Positions 24,395-39,800 of a stretch of 64,000 nt of DNA are shown here, in pieces (within the stretch, counting starts at the first letter, position 1; every line of letters starts with the position of its first letter). The position numbers and the translations under genes were made by a program. The stretch covers positions 682,001 through 746,000 of the forward strand of contig CANTAL010000131.1 of the NCBI GenBank assembly GCA_947650365.1, written 5' to 3'. Source of the DNA: Chamaelirium japonicum. Lineage: Eukaryota; Streptophyta; Magnoliopsida; Liliales; Melanthiaceae. The notes beneath the pieces are model-generated. The model searched no databases. It saw only the letters and a program-made list of their open reading frames with translations, and was not told where the DNA came from.

Positions 24395-27300
24395 CCATTC
24401 TAATTCATTCGTACGATCCATTCTAATTCATAAGTACAATCCATTCTAATTCATTCATACGATCCATTCTAATTCATTTGCACGATCCATTCTAATTCAT
24501 TCGTACGATCCATTCTAATTCATTCGTACGATCCATTCAAATTCCTTTGTACGATCCATTCTAATTTATTCATACGATCCATTCTAATTCATTCGTACGA
24601 TCCATTCTAACTCATTCGCACGATCCATTCTAATTCATTCATACGATCCAATCTAATTCCTTCGAACGATCCATTCGTACTCATTCGCACAATCTATTCT
24701 AATTCATTCGTACAATCCATTCGAATTCACTCATACGATCCATTCTAATTCATTCATACGATCCATTCTAATTCATTCGCACGAATGTATATATTCAAAT
24801 TCATTCGTACGATCCATTCTAATTCATTCGCACGGTCCATTCTAATTCATTAATACGATCCAATCTAATTCATTCATACGATCCATTCTTATTTATACGC
24901 ACGAATGTATCCATTCTAATTCATTCGTACGATTCTAATTCATTCATACAATCCATTCTAATTCTTTCATACGTCATACGATCTATTCTAATTCATTTGT
25001 ATGATCCATTCTAATTCCTTCGTATGATCCATTCTAATTCATTTGCACGATCCATTCTAATTCATTTATACGATCGAATCTAATTCATTCATACAATCCA
25101 ATCTAATTCATTCATACGATCCATTCTAATTCATTCGTACGATCCATTCTAATTCATTAGCACGATCCATTCTAATTCATTCATACGATCCATTCTAATT
25201 CATTCGTACGATCCATTCTAATTCATTCGCACGATCCATTCTAATTCATTCATACAATCCATTCTAATTCTTTCACACGATCCATTCTAATTCATTTGTA
25301 CGATCCATTCTAATTCATTTGTACGATCCATTCTAATTCATTCGTACAATCCATTCTATTTCATTCGTACGATCCATTCTTACTCATTCGTACGATCCAT
25401 TCTAATTCATTCGAACGAATGTATGCATTCTAATTCATTCGTACGATCCATTCTAATTCTTTCACACGATCCATTCTTACTCATTCGTATGATCCATTCT
25501 AATTCATTCGTACAATCCATTCTATTTCATTCATACGATCCATTCTAATTCATTCTTACACGTGCACGATCCATTCTAATTCATTCGCACGAATGTATCC
25601 ATTCTAATTCATTCGTACGATCTATTCTAATTCATTCGTATGATCCATTCTAATTCATTTGTACGATCCATTCTAATTCCTTCATACGATCCATTCTAAT
25701 TCATTCATATGATCCATTCTAATTCATTTATACGATCCATTCTAATTCATTCGCACGATCCATTCTAATTCAATCATACGATCCATTCTAATTCATTTGT
25801 ACGATCCATTCTAATTCATTCGCACGATCCATTCTAATTCATTCATACGATCCATTCTAATTCATTCGTACAATCCATTCTAATTCATTCGCACGATCCA
25901 TTCGAATTCACTCATACGATCCATTCTAATTCATTCATACGATCCATTCTAATTCATTCGTACGATCCATTCTAATTCATTCTTACGATATCCACTCTAA
26001 TTCATTCATACGATCCATTCTAATTCATTCGTACGATCCATTCTAATTCCTTCGTACGATCCATTCTAATTCATTCATACGATCCATTCTAATTCATTCG
26101 CACGATCCATTCTAATTCATTCGCACGATCTATTCTAATTCATTCATACGATCCATTCTAATTCATTCATACGATCTATTCTAATTCTTTCGCACGAATG
26201 TATCCATTCTAATTCATTCGCACGAATGTATCCATTCTAATTCATTCGTACGATCCATTCTAATTCATTCGCACAATCTATTCCAATTCATTCGTATGAT
26301 CCATTCTAATTCATTCGTATACGAATGAATTAGAATGGATTGTACGAATGAGTAAGAATGGATCGTACGAATGAATTAGAATGGATCGTACGAATAAATT
26401 AGAATAGATCGTACGAATGAATTAGAATGGATCGTACGAATGAATTAGAATGGATCGTACGTACGAATGAATTAGAATGGATCGTACGAATGAATTAGAA
26501 TGGATCGTACGAATGAATTAGAATGGATACATTCGTGCGAATGAATTAGAATGGATCGTACGAATGAGTTAGAATGGATCGTACGAATGAATTAGAATGG
26601 ATCGTGCGAATGAATTAGAATGGATCGTACGAATGAATTAGAATGGATCGTACGAATGAATTAGAATGGATATATTCGTGCAAATGAATTAGAATGGATC
26701 GTATGAATGAATTAGAATGGATCGTACAAAGGAATTAGAATGGATCATACGAATGAAATATAATGGGTCGTACAAAGGAATTAGAATTGATCGTGCGAAT
26801 GAATAAGAATGGATCGTACGAATAAATTAGAATGGATCGTGCTAATGAATTAGAATGGATCGTACGAATGAATTAGAATGGATCGTGAGAATGAATTAGA
26901 ATGGATCGTACGAAGGAATTAGAATGGATCATACGAATGAGATAGAATGGATCGTACGAAGGAATTAGAATGGATCGTGCGAATGAATAAGAATGGATCG
27001 TACGAATGAATTAGAATGGATCATACGAATGAGTAAGAATGGATCGTACGAATGAAATAGAATAGATTGTACGAATGAATTAGAATGGATCGTACGAATG
27101 AATTAGAATGGATCGTATGAATGAATTAGAATGGATCGTGCAAATGAATTAGAATGGATCCGTATGAATGAAATAGAATGGATCGTATGAATTAGAATGG
27201 ATCGTACGAATGAATTAGAATGGATCGTGTGAAAGAATTAGATTGGATTGTATGAATGAATTAGAATGGATCGTATGAGTGAATTAGAATGGATCGTGGG

Positions 27301-27995
27301 AATGAATTAGAATGGATCGTACGAATGACTTAGAATGGATACATTCGTGCGAATGAATTAGATGGATCGTACGAATGAGTAAGAATGGATCGTACGAATG
27401 ACATAGAATAGATCATACGAATGAATTAGAATGGATCGTGCGAATGAATTAGAATGGATCGTACAAATGAATTAGAGTGGATACAATCGTACGAATGAAT
27501 TAGAATGGATCATACGAATGAGTAAGACTGGATCGTGCTCTAATTCATTTGCACGAATGTATCCATTGTAATTCATTCGTACGATCCATTCTAATTCATT
27601 CGCACGATCCATTCTAATTCATTCATAAAATCCATTCTAATTCTTTTGCACGAATGTATCCATTCTAATTCATTCGTACGATCCATTCTAATTTATTTGT
27701 ACGATCCATTCTAATTCATTCGCACGATCCATTCTAATTCAATCATACGATCCAATCTAATTCATTCGTACGATCCATTCTAATTCATTCGTACGATCCA
27801 TTCTAATTCATTCATACGATCCATTCTAATTCATTTACATGAATATATCCATTCTAATTCATTCGTACGATCCATTCTAATTCATTCGTACGATCCATTC
27901 TTATTCATTCCCATGAATGTATCCATTCTAATTCATACGTACGATCCATTCTAATTCATTTATACGATCCAATCTAATTCATTCATACAATCCAT
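24395..27995. repeat. Satellite, tandem duplication copy 1 (about 3.6 kb)
   Basis: No gene. Orientation: minus to 26,319, plus 26,320 to about 27,538, then minus. It matches 27,996-31,400 through rare markers: CATAAGTAC (24,430 / 28,027), CTTTCATACGTCATACG (24,964 / 28,561), CGTGCA after CTTACA (25,561 / 29,204), TCTTACGATATCCACTC (25,981 / 29,647), doubled GTACGTACG (26,457 / 30,077) and the CCCATGAATG or TCCATGAATG monomer (27,911 / 31,313). Offsets of 3,597, 3,643, 3,666 and 3,620 differ by multiples of 23, so the copies have since gained or lost whole monomers. Confidence 0.88.
26299..26340. repeat. Perfect 42-bp palindrome at an orientation switch
   Basis: Arms of 21 bp meet without a spacer at 26,319/26,320, with centre CGTATACG. 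It is the longest spacer-free perfect palindrome noticed and joins a minus block to a plus block. Confidence 0.9.
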
Positions 27996-30900
27996 TCTAA
28001 TTCATTCGTACGATCCATTCTAATTCATAAGTACGATCCATTCTAATTCATTCATACGATCCATTCTAATTCATTTGCACGATCTATTCTAATTCATTCA
28101 TACGATCCATTCTAATTCATTCGTACGATCCATTCTAATTCCTTTGTACGATCCATTCTAATTCATTCATACGATCCATTCTAATTCATTCGTACGATCC
28201 ATTCTAATTCATTTCCACGATCCATTCTAATTCATTCATACGATCCAATCTAATTCCTTCGTACGATCCATTCTTACTCATTCGCACAATCTATTCTAAT
28301 TCATTCGTATGATCCATTCGAATTCACTCATACGATCCATTCTAATCCATTCATACGATCCATTCTAATTCATTCGCACGAATGTATCGATTCTAATTCA
28401 TTCGTACGGTCCATTCTAATTCATTCGCACGGTCCATTCTAATTCATTAATACGATCCAATCTAATTCATTCATACGATCCATTCTAATTCATACGCATG
28501 AATTTATCAATTCTAATTTATTCGTACGATTCTAATTCATTCATACAATCCATTCTAATTCTTTCATACGTCATACGATCCATTCTAATTCATTTGTACG
28601 ATCCATTCTAATTCCTTCGTACGATCCATTCTAATTCATTTGCATGATCCATTCTAATTCATTTATACGATCGAATCTAATTCATTCATACAATACAATC
28701 TAATTCATTCATACGATCCATTCTAATTCATTCGTATGATCCATTCGAATTCATTCGCACGTTCCATTCTAATTCAATCATACGATCCATTCTAATTCAT
28801 TCGTACGATCCATTCTAATTCATCCGCACGATCCATTCTAATTCATTCATACGAAACATTCTAATTCATTCATATAATCCATTCTAATTCTTTCACACGA
28901 TCCATTCTAATTCATTCGTATGATCCATTCTAATTCATTCGTACAATCCATTCTATTTCATTCGTACGATCCATTCTTACTCATTCGTACGATCCATTTT
29001 AATTCTTTCGCATGAATGTATCCATTCTAGTTCATTCGTACGATCCATTCTAATTCATTCGTACGATCCATTCAAATTCTTTCACACGATCCATCCTTAC
29101 TCATTCGTATGATCCATTCTAATTCATTCGTATAATCCATTCTATTTCATTCATACGATCCATTCTAATTCATTCGTACGATCCATTCTAATTCATTCTT
29201 ACACGTGCATGATCCATTCTAATTCATTCGCACGAATGTATCCATTCTAATTCATTCGTACGATCTATTCTAATTCATTCGTACGATCCATTCTAATTCA
29301 TTCATACGATCCATTTTAATTCATTCGTACGATCCATTCTAATTCCTTCGTACGATCCATTCTAATTCATTCATACGATCCATTCTAATTCATTCATACG
29401 ATCCATTCTAATTCATTCGCACGATCCATTCTAATTCATTCATACGATCCATTCTAATTCATTTGTACGATCCATTATAATTTGTTTGCACGATCCATTC
29501 AAATTCATTCATACGATCCATTCTAATTCATTCGTACAATCCATTCTAATTCATTCGCACGATCCATTCGAATTCACTTATACGATCCATTCTAATTCAT
29601 TCATACGATCCATTCTAATTCATTCGTACGATCCTTTCTAATTCATTCTTACGATATCCACTCTAATTCATTCATACGATCCATTCTAATTCATTCGTAT
29701 GAACCATTCTAATTCCTTCGTATGATCCATTCTAATTCATTCATACGATCCATTCTAATTCATTCGCACGATCCATTCTAATTCATTCATCCGATCCATT
29801 CTAATTCATTCTTACGATCTATTCTAATTCTTTCGCACGAATGTATCCATTCTAATTCATTCGCACGAATATATCCATTCTAATTCATTCGTACGATCCA
29901 TTCTAATTCATTCGCACAATCTATTCTAATTCATTCGTATGATCCATTCTAATTCATTCGTATGAGAATGAATTAGAATGGATCGTACGAATGAGTAAGA
30001 ATGGATCGTACGAATGAATTAGAATGGATCGTACGAATGAATTAGAATAGATCGTACGAATGAATTAGAATGGATCGTACGTACGAATAAATTAGAATGG
30101 ATCGTACGAATGAATTAGAATGGATCGTACGAATGAATTAGAATGGATACATTCGTGCGAATGAATTAGAATGGATCGTACGAATGAGTTAGAATGGATC
30201 GTACGAATAAATTAGAATGGATCGTGCGAATGAATTAGAATGGATCGTACGAATGAATTAGAATGGATCGTATGAATGAATTAGAATAGATCGTACGAAG
30301 GAATTAGAATGGATCGTATGAATGAATTAGAATGGATCGTACGAAGGAATTAGAACGGATCGTACGAATGAATTAGAATGGATCGTACGAATGAATTAGA
30401 ATGGATATATTCATGCAAATGAATTAGAATCGATCGTATGAATAAATTAGAATGGATCGTACAAAGGAATTAGAATGGATCATATGAATGAAATATAATG
30501 GGTCGTACAAAGGAATTAGAATGGATCATACGAATGAATTAGAATGGATCGTGCGAATGAATTAGAATAGATCCGTATGAATGAAATAGAATGGATCGTT
30601 TGAATTAGAATGGATCGTACGAATGAATTAGAATAGATCGTGTGAAAGAATTAGAATGGATTGTGTGAATGAATTAGAATGGATCGTATGAGTGAATTAG
30701 AATGGATCGTGCGAATGAATTAGAATGGATCGTACGAATGAATTAGTATGGATACATTCGTGCGAATGAATTAGAATGGATGGTACGAATGAGTAAGAAT
30801 GAATCATACGAATGAAATAGAATGGATCATACGAATGAATTAGAATGGATCGTGCGAATGAATTAGAATGGATCGTACGAATGAATTAGAGTGGATACAA

Positions 30901-31400
30901 TCATACGAATGAATTAGAATGGATCATACGAATGAGTAAGAATGGATCGTACTATAATTCATTCACACGAATGTATCCATTCTAATTCATTCGTACGATC
31001 CATTCTAATTCATTCGCACGATCCATTCTAATTCATTCATACAATCCATTCTAATTTTTTTGCACGAATATATCCATTCTAATTCATTCGTACGATCCAT
31101 TCTAATTCATTCGTACGATCCATTCTAATTTATTCGCACGACCCATTCTAATTCATTCGTACGATCCATTCTAATTCATTCATACGATCCATTCTAATTC
31201 ATTCATACGATCCATTCTAATTCATTTACACGAATATATCCATTCTAATTCATTCGTACGATCCATTCTAATTCATTCGTACGATCCATTCTTATTCATT
31301 TCCATGAATGTATCCATTCTAATTCATACGTACGATCCATTCTAATTTATTTATACGATCCAATCTAATTCATTCATACAATCCATTCTAATTCATTCGC
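27996..31400. repeat. Satellite, tandem duplication copy 2 (about 3.4 kb)
   Basis: No gene. Orientation: minus to about 29,963, plus 29,964 to about 30,953, then minus, mirroring copy 1. The duplication joint is near 27,995, where the end of copy 1 (TATACGATCCAATC region) runs straight into the copy-2 start that carries the CATAAGTAC marker. Copy 2 ends near 31,400, where GCGCGAATTTATCC begins. The 26,319 palindrome of copy 1 is damaged in copy 2 (29,950-29,975, GTATGAGAATG). Confidence 0.88.
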
Positions 31401-32520
31401 GCGAATTTATCCATTCTAATTAATTCGTATGATCAATTCTAATTCATTCGCACAATCTATTCTAATTCATTCATACGATCAATTCTAATTCATTCTTACG
31501 ATCCATTCTAATTCATTCGCACGATCCATTCTAATTCATTCATATGATCCAATCTAATTCTTTCATACGATCCATTCAAATTCATTCGCATAATCTATTC
31601 TAATTCATTCGTACGATCCATTCTAATTCATTCGTACGATCCATTCTAATTCATTAATACGATCCAATCTAATTCATTCATACGATCCATTCTAATTCCT
31701 TCGTACGATCCATTCTAATTCATACGATCCCTTCTATTTCATTCATACGATCCATTCTAATTCATTCGCACGATCCATTCTAATTCATTCGTACGATCCA
31801 TTCTAATTCATTCGCACGATCCATTCTAATTCATTCGCACGATCCTCTAATTCATTCGCACGATCCATTCTAATTCATTCGTATGATCCATTCTAATTCA
31901 TTCGTACGATCCATTCTAATTCATTCGCACGATCCATTCTAATTCATTCATACGATCCATTCTAATTCATTCATACAATCCATTCTAATTCGGTCACACG
32001 AATGTATCCATTCTAATTCATTCGTACGATCCATTCTAATTCATTCGCACGATCCATTCTAATTCATTCATACGATCCATTCTAATTCATTCGCACGATC
32101 CATTGTAATTCATTCGTACGATCCATTCTAATTCATTCGTACGATCCATTCTAATTCATTCGCACGATCCATTCTAATTCATTCGCACGAATGGATCGTA
32201 CGAATGAATTAGAATGGATACATTCGTGCGAATGAATTAGAATGGATTATACGAATGAGTAAGAATGGATCGTACGAATGAATTAGAAGGGAATGGATTG
32301 TACGAATGAATTAGAATGGATCGTGCGAATGAATTAGAATGGATCGTACGTATGAATTTGAATGGATACATTCATGGGAATGAATAAGAATGGATCGTAT
32401 GAATGAATTAGAATGGATCGTACGAATGAATTAGAATGGATATATTCATGCAAATGAATTAGAATGGATCGTATGAATGAATTAGAATGGATCGTACGAA
32501 TGAATTAGAATGGATCGTAC

Positions 32521-32562
32521 GAATGAATTAGAATGGATCATACGATCCATTCTAATTCATTC
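32521..32562. repeat. Hairpin with 19-bp perfect stem at an orientation switch
   Basis: The arm 32,521-32,539 and its exact complement 32,544-32,562 flank the four-base loop ATAC. One complete 14-base core plus GGATC is mirrored. Confidence 0.9.
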
Positions 32563-33306
32563 GCACGAATGTATCCATTCTAATTCATTCGTACGATCCA
32601 TTCTAATTCATTTATACGATCCAATCTAATTCATTCATACAATCCATTCTAATTCATTCGCACGAATGTACGATCCATTCTTACTCATTCGTATGATCCA
32701 TTCTAATTCATTCGCACAAATGTATCCATTCTAATTCATTCGTACGATCCATTCTAATTCATTCGCACAATCTATTCTAATTCAATCGTACGATCCATTC
32801 TAATACATTCGCACGAATGTATCCATTCTAATTCATTCGTATGATCCATTCTAATTCCTTTGTACGATCCATTCTTATTCATTCGCACGATCTATTCTAA
32901 TTCCTTCATTCTAATTCATTCGCACGAATGTATCCATTCTAATTCATTCGTACGATCCATTCTAATTCATTCACACAATCTATTGTAATTCATTCGTACG
33001 ATCCATTCTAATTCATTAGCACGATCCATTCTAATTCATTCATACAATCCATTCTAATTCTTTTGCACGAATGTATCCATTCTACTTCATTCGTACGATC
33101 CATTCTAATTTATTCACACGATCCATTCTAATTCATTCATACGATCCAATCTAATTCATTCACATGATCCATTCTAATTTATTCGCACAATCTATTCTAA
33201 TTCATTCGCACGTTCCATTCTAATTCACTACGTACGATCCATTCTAATTCATTCATACGATCCATTCTAATTCATTCGTACGATCCATTCTAATTCATTC
33301 GTACGA

Positions 33307-33805
33307 TCCATTCTATTTCATTCGTATGATCTATTCTAATTCATTCATACGATCCATTCTAATTCATTCGCACGAATGTATCCATTCTAATTCATTCATA
33401 CGATCCATTCTAATTCATTCCTACGATCCATTCTAATTCACTCATACGATCCATTCTAATTCATTCGCACGAATGTATCCATTCTAATTCCTTCATACGA
33501 TCCATTCGTACGAATGTATCCATTCGCACAATCTATTCTAATTCATTCGTACGATCCATTCTAATTCATTCGTACGATCCATTCTAATTCATTCGTACGA
33601 TCCATTCTATTTCATTCGTATGATCTATTCTAATTCATTCATACGATCCATTCTAATTCATTCGCACGAATGTATCCATTCTAATTCATTCATACGATCC
33701 ATTCTAATTCATTCGTACGATCCATTCTAATTCACTCATACGATCCATTCTAATTCATTCGCACGAATGTATCCATTCTAATTCCTTCATACGATCCATT
33801 CTAAT
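33307..33805 (-). repeat. Local tandem duplication, 294-bp period
   Basis: The sequence from 33,307 recurs from 33,601. Over about 200 bp only one difference was seen (TCCTACG versus TCGTACG). Both copies share the order of variants CTATTTC, GATCTATTC, CACTCATACG and CCTTCATACG. It is one of the youngest duplications in the array. Confidence 0.85.
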
Positions 33806-36800
33806 TCCTTCGTACGATCTATTCTAATTCATTCGTACAATCCATTCTAATTCATTCCTACGATCCAGTCTAATTCATTCGTACGATCCATTCTAATTCA
33901 TTCGCACGATCCATTCTAATTCATTCGCACGATCCATTCTAATTCATTTGTACGACCCATTATATTTCATTCGTATGATCCATTCTAATTCCTTTGTACG
34001 ATCCATTCTAATTCATAAGTACGATCCATTCTAATTCATTCATACGATCCATTCTAATTAATTCGCACGAATGTATCCATTCTAATTCATTCGTACGATC
34101 CATTCTAATTCATTCGCACGATCCATTCTAATTCATTCATATGATCCATTCTAATTCATTCGTACGATCCATTCTAATTCATTTGCACGATCCATTCTAA
34201 TTCATTCGCACGAATGTATCCATTCTAATTCATTCATACGATCCATTCTAATTCATTCATATGATCCATTCTAATTCATTCGTACGATCCATTCTAATTC
34301 TTTCGCACGAATGTATCCATTCTAATTCATTCGCATGAATGTATCCATTCTAATTCATTGGTACGATCCATTCTAATTCATTTGCATAATCTATTCTAAT
34401 TCATTGGATCATACGAAGGAATTAGAATGGATTGTACGAATGAATTAGAATGGATGCATTCGTGCGAATGAATTAGAATGGATCGTACGAATGCATTCAT
34501 ACGATCCATTCTAATTCATTCGCACGATCCATTCTAATTCGTTCATACGATCCATTCTAATTCATTCGTATGATACATTCTATTTCATTCGTACGATCCA
34601 TTCTAATTCATTAGCACGATCCATTCTAATTCATTCGTACGATCTGTACGAATGAAATAGAATGGATCGTACGAATGAATTAGAGTTGATACATTCGTGT
34701 GAATGAATTAGAATGGATCGTACGAATGAGGAAGAATGGATCGTACGAATGAATTAGAATGGATCGTATAAATGAATTAGAATAGATCGTATGAATGAAT
34801 TAGAATGGATCGTATGAATGAATTAGAATGGATCGTGCAAATGAATTAGAATAGAATGAATCGTACGAATGAATTAGAATAGATTGTGCGAATGAATTAG
34901 AATGTATCGTACGAATGAAATAGAATGGATCGGTAAGAATGGATTGTACAAATGAATTAGAATGGATCGTGCGAATGAATTAGAATGGATCGTACGAATG
35001 AATTAGAATGGATCGTACGAATGAGTAAGAATGGATCGTACGAATGAAATAGAATAGATTCTACGAATGAATTAGAATAGATTGTGCTAATTAATTAGAA
35101 TAGATCGTACGAATGAATTAGAATGGATACATTCGTGCGAATGAATTAGAATGGAACGTACGAATGAATTAGAATGGATACATTCATGCGAAAGAATTAC
35201 AATAGATCGTATGAATGAATTAGATTGGATCGTATGAATGAATTAGAATGGATCGTGCGAATGAATTAGAATGGATCGTACAAATGAATTAGAATAGATC
35301 GTATGAATGAATTAGAATGGATTGTGCGAATGAATTAGAATGGATCGTTCGAATGAATTAGAATGGATAAATTCGTGCGAATGAATTAGAATGGATTGTA
35401 TGAATGAATTAGATTGGATCGTATAAATAAATTAGAATGGATCGTACGTATGAATTAGAATGGATACATTCATAGGACTGAATAAGAATGGATCGTATGA
35501 AGGAATTAGAATGGATCGTGCGAATGAATTAGAATGGATCATACGAATGAATTAGAATGGATCGTACGAATGAATTAGAATGGATCGTACGAATGAATTA
35601 GAGTGGATCGTGTGAAAGAATTAGAATAGATTGTATGAATGAATTAGAATGGATCGTATGAATGAATTAGAATGGATCGTGCGAATGAATTGGAATGGAT
35701 CGTGCGAATGAAATAGAATGGATACAAATGAATTAGAATGGATCATACGAATGAATTAGAATGGATCGTATGAGTGAATTCGAACGGATTGTGCGAATGA
35801 ATTAGAATGGATTGTACGAATGAATTAGAATGGATCGTGCTAATGAGTAAGAATGGATCGTACGAATGAAATATAATAGATTGTACGCGATCCATTCTAA
35901 TTCCTTAGTACGATCCATTCTAATTCCTTCGTACGATCCATTCTAATTCTTTTGTTCTAATTCATTCATACGATCCATTCTAATTCATTCGTACGATCCA
36001 TTCTTACTCATTAGCACGATCCATTCTAATTCATTCGTACAATCCATTCTAATTCATTCGCACGATCCATTCGAATTCACTCATACGATCCATTCTAATT
36101 CATTCGTATGATCCATTCTAATTCATTTGTATCTATTCTATTTCATTCGCACGATCCATTCGTATTCATTTGCACGATCCATTCTAATTCATTCATACGA
36201 TCCATTCTAATTCATTCGTACGATCCATTCTAATTCATTCGTACGATCCATTCTAATTCATTCGTACGATCCATTCTAATTCATTCATACGATCCATTCT
36301 AATTCATTCGCATGAATGTATCCATTCTAATTCATTCGTACGATCCATTCTAATTCATTCGCACAATGTATTCAAATTCATTCGTACGATCCATTCTAAT
36401 TCATTCGCACGATCCATTCTAATTCATTCGCACGATCCATTCTAAGTCATTCGTACGATCCACTCTAATTCATTCGCACGATCCATTCTAATTCCTTCGT
36501 ACGATCCATTCTAATTCCTTTGTACGACCCATTATATTTCATTTGTATGATCCATTCTAATTCCTTTGTACGATCCATTCTAATTCATTTCCATGAATGT
36601 ATCCATTCCATTCTAATTCATTCGCACGATCCATTCTAATTCATTCATACGATCCAATCTAATTCATTCATACGATCCATTCTAATTCTTTCGTACGAAT
36701 GTATCCATTCTAATTTATTCGTACGTTCCATTCTAATTCATTCGCACGAATGTATCCATTCTAATTCATTCGCACAATCTATTCTAATTAATTCGTACAA

Positions 36801-39800
36801 TCCATTCTATTTCATTCGTACGATCCATTCTTACTCATTCGTACGATCCATTCTAATTCATTCGTACGATCCATTCTAATTCATTCGCACGATCCATTCT
36901 AATTCATTCGTACAATCCATTCTGATCGATCCATTCTATTTCATTCATACGATCCATTCTAATTCATTCGCACAATCTATTCTAATTCATTCGTACGATC
37001 CATTTTAATTTATTCGCACGATCCATTCTAATTCATTTGCATGATCCATTCTAATTCATTCATACAATCCATTCTAATTCTTTTGCACGAGCACGATCCA
37101 TTCTAATTCATTCGCACAAATGAATTCATTCTAATTCATTCGTACAATCCATTCTATTTCATTCGTACGATCCATTCTCACTCATTCGTACGATCCATTC
37201 TAATTCATTCGCACGAATGTATCCATTCTAATTCATTCGTACGATCCATTCTAATTCATTCGCACAATCTATTTAATTCATTCGTACAATCCATTCTAAT
37301 TCATTCGCATGAAAATATCCATTCTAATTCATTCATACGATCCATTCTAATTCATTCGTACAATCAATTAGAATGGATCATACGATTGAGTAAGAATGGA
37401 TCGTACGAATGAAATAGAATAGATCGTACGAATGAATTAGAATGGATCGTGTAAAAGAATTAGAATGGATTGTATGAATGAATTAGAATAGATCGTATGA
37501 ATGAATTAGAATGGATCGTGCGAATGAATTAGAATGCATCGTATGAATGAATTAGAATGGATCGTACGAAGGAATTAGAATGGATCATACGAATGAAATC
37601 GAATGGATCGTACGAAGGAATTAGAATGGCGTACGATCTATTCTATTTTATTCGTACAATCCATTCTTACTCAATCGTATGATACATTCTAACTCATTCG
37701 TACGATCCATTCCATTCTAATTCATTCGCATCCATTCTAATTCCTTTGTACGATCCATTCTAATTCATTCCCATGAATGTATCCATTCTAATTCATATGT
37801 ACGATCCATTCGTATTCATTCATACGATCCAATCTAATTCATTTGTACGAATATATCCATTCTAATTCATTCGTACGATCCATTCTCATTCATTCGCACG
37901 ATCCATTCTAATTCATTCGTACGATCCATTCTAATTCATTCGCACGATCCATTCTAATTCATTTATACGATCCTTTCTAATTCATTCGTACGATCCATTA
38001 TAATTCCTTCGTACCATCCATTCTAATTCCTTCGTACGATCCATTCTAATTTCATTCGTATGATCCATTCTAATTCCTTCGTACGATCCATTCTTATTCA
38101 TTCCCATGAATGTATCCATTCTAATTCATACGTACGATCCAATCTATTTCATTTATACGATCCAATCTAATTCATTCATATAATCCATTCTAATTCATTC
38201 GCACGAATTTATCCATTCTAATTCATTCGTACGATCCATTCGAATTCATTCGCACGAATGTATCCATTCTAATTCATTCGTACGATCCATTCCGTGCGAA
38301 TGAATAAGAACGTATTGTACGAATGAATTAGAATGGATCGTATGAATGAATTAGAATGGATCCTACAAATGAATTAGAATGGATCGTGCGAATGAATTAG
38401 AATGGATCGTACGAATGAATTAGAATGGAACCTACGAATGAATTAGAATGGATATATTCGTGCAAAAGAATTAGAATGGATTGTATGAATGAATTAGAAT
38501 AGATCGTGCGAATGAATTAGAATGGATCGTACGAATGAATTAGAATGGATACATTCGTGCAAAAGAATTAGAATGGATTGTATGAATGAATTAGAATGGA
38601 TCGTGCTAATGAATTAGAATGGATCGTACGATTGAATTAGAATAGATTGTGCAAATGAATTAGAATGGATCGTACGAATGAATTAGAATTGATTGTAATA
38701 ATGGATCGTACGAATGAAATAGAATGGATCGTACGAATGAATTAGCATGGATCGTGCTAATGAATTAGAATGGAACGTACGAATGAATTAGAATAGATTG
38801 TGCGAATGAATTAGAATAGATCATACGAATGAATAAGAATGGATAAATACGTGCGAATGAATTAGAATTGATTGTATGAATGAATTAGATTGGATCGTAT
38901 AAATGAATTAGAATGGATCGTACGTATGAATTAGAATGGATACATTCTAATTCATTCATACAATCCATCCTAATTCTTTCACACGATCCATTCTAATTCA
39001 TTCGTACAATCCATTCTAATTCATTCGTACGATCCATTCTAATTCATTCGCATGAATGTATCCAGATCCATTCTAATTCATTCGCACGATCCATTCTAAT
39101 TCATTCGCACGATCCATTCTAATTCATTCGTACAATCCATTCTTACTCATTCGTACAATCCATTCTAATTCATTCATACAGTCCATTCTAATTCTTTTGC
39201 ACGAATGTATCCATTCTAATTCATTCGTACGATCCATTTTAATTCCTTCATACGATCCATTCTAATTCCTTCATACGATCCATTCTAATTCATTCCCATG
39301 AATGTATCCATTCTAATTGATACGTATGATCCATTCTATTTCATTTATACGATCCAATCTAATTCATTCATACAATCCATTCTAATTCCTTCGCACGATC
39401 CATTCTAATTCCTTCGTACGATCCATTCTAATTCCTTCGTATGATCCATTCTAATTCCTTCGTACGATCCATTCTAATTCATTCGTACGATCCATTCTAA
39501 TTCATTAGCATGGATCGTGCTAATGAATTAGAATGGAACATACGAATGAATTAGAATGGATCATAGAATGGATCATACGAATGAATTAGAATGGATTGTA
39601 CGAATGAAATAGAATGGATTGTACGAATGAATTAGAATGGATCATACGAATGAATTAGAATGGATACATTCGTGCAAAAGAATTAGAATGGATCGTACGA
39701 TTGAATTAGAATGGATACATTCGTGCAAATGAATTAGAATGGATCGTACGTACGAATGAATTAGAATGGATACATTCGTGCGAATGAATTAGAATGGATC

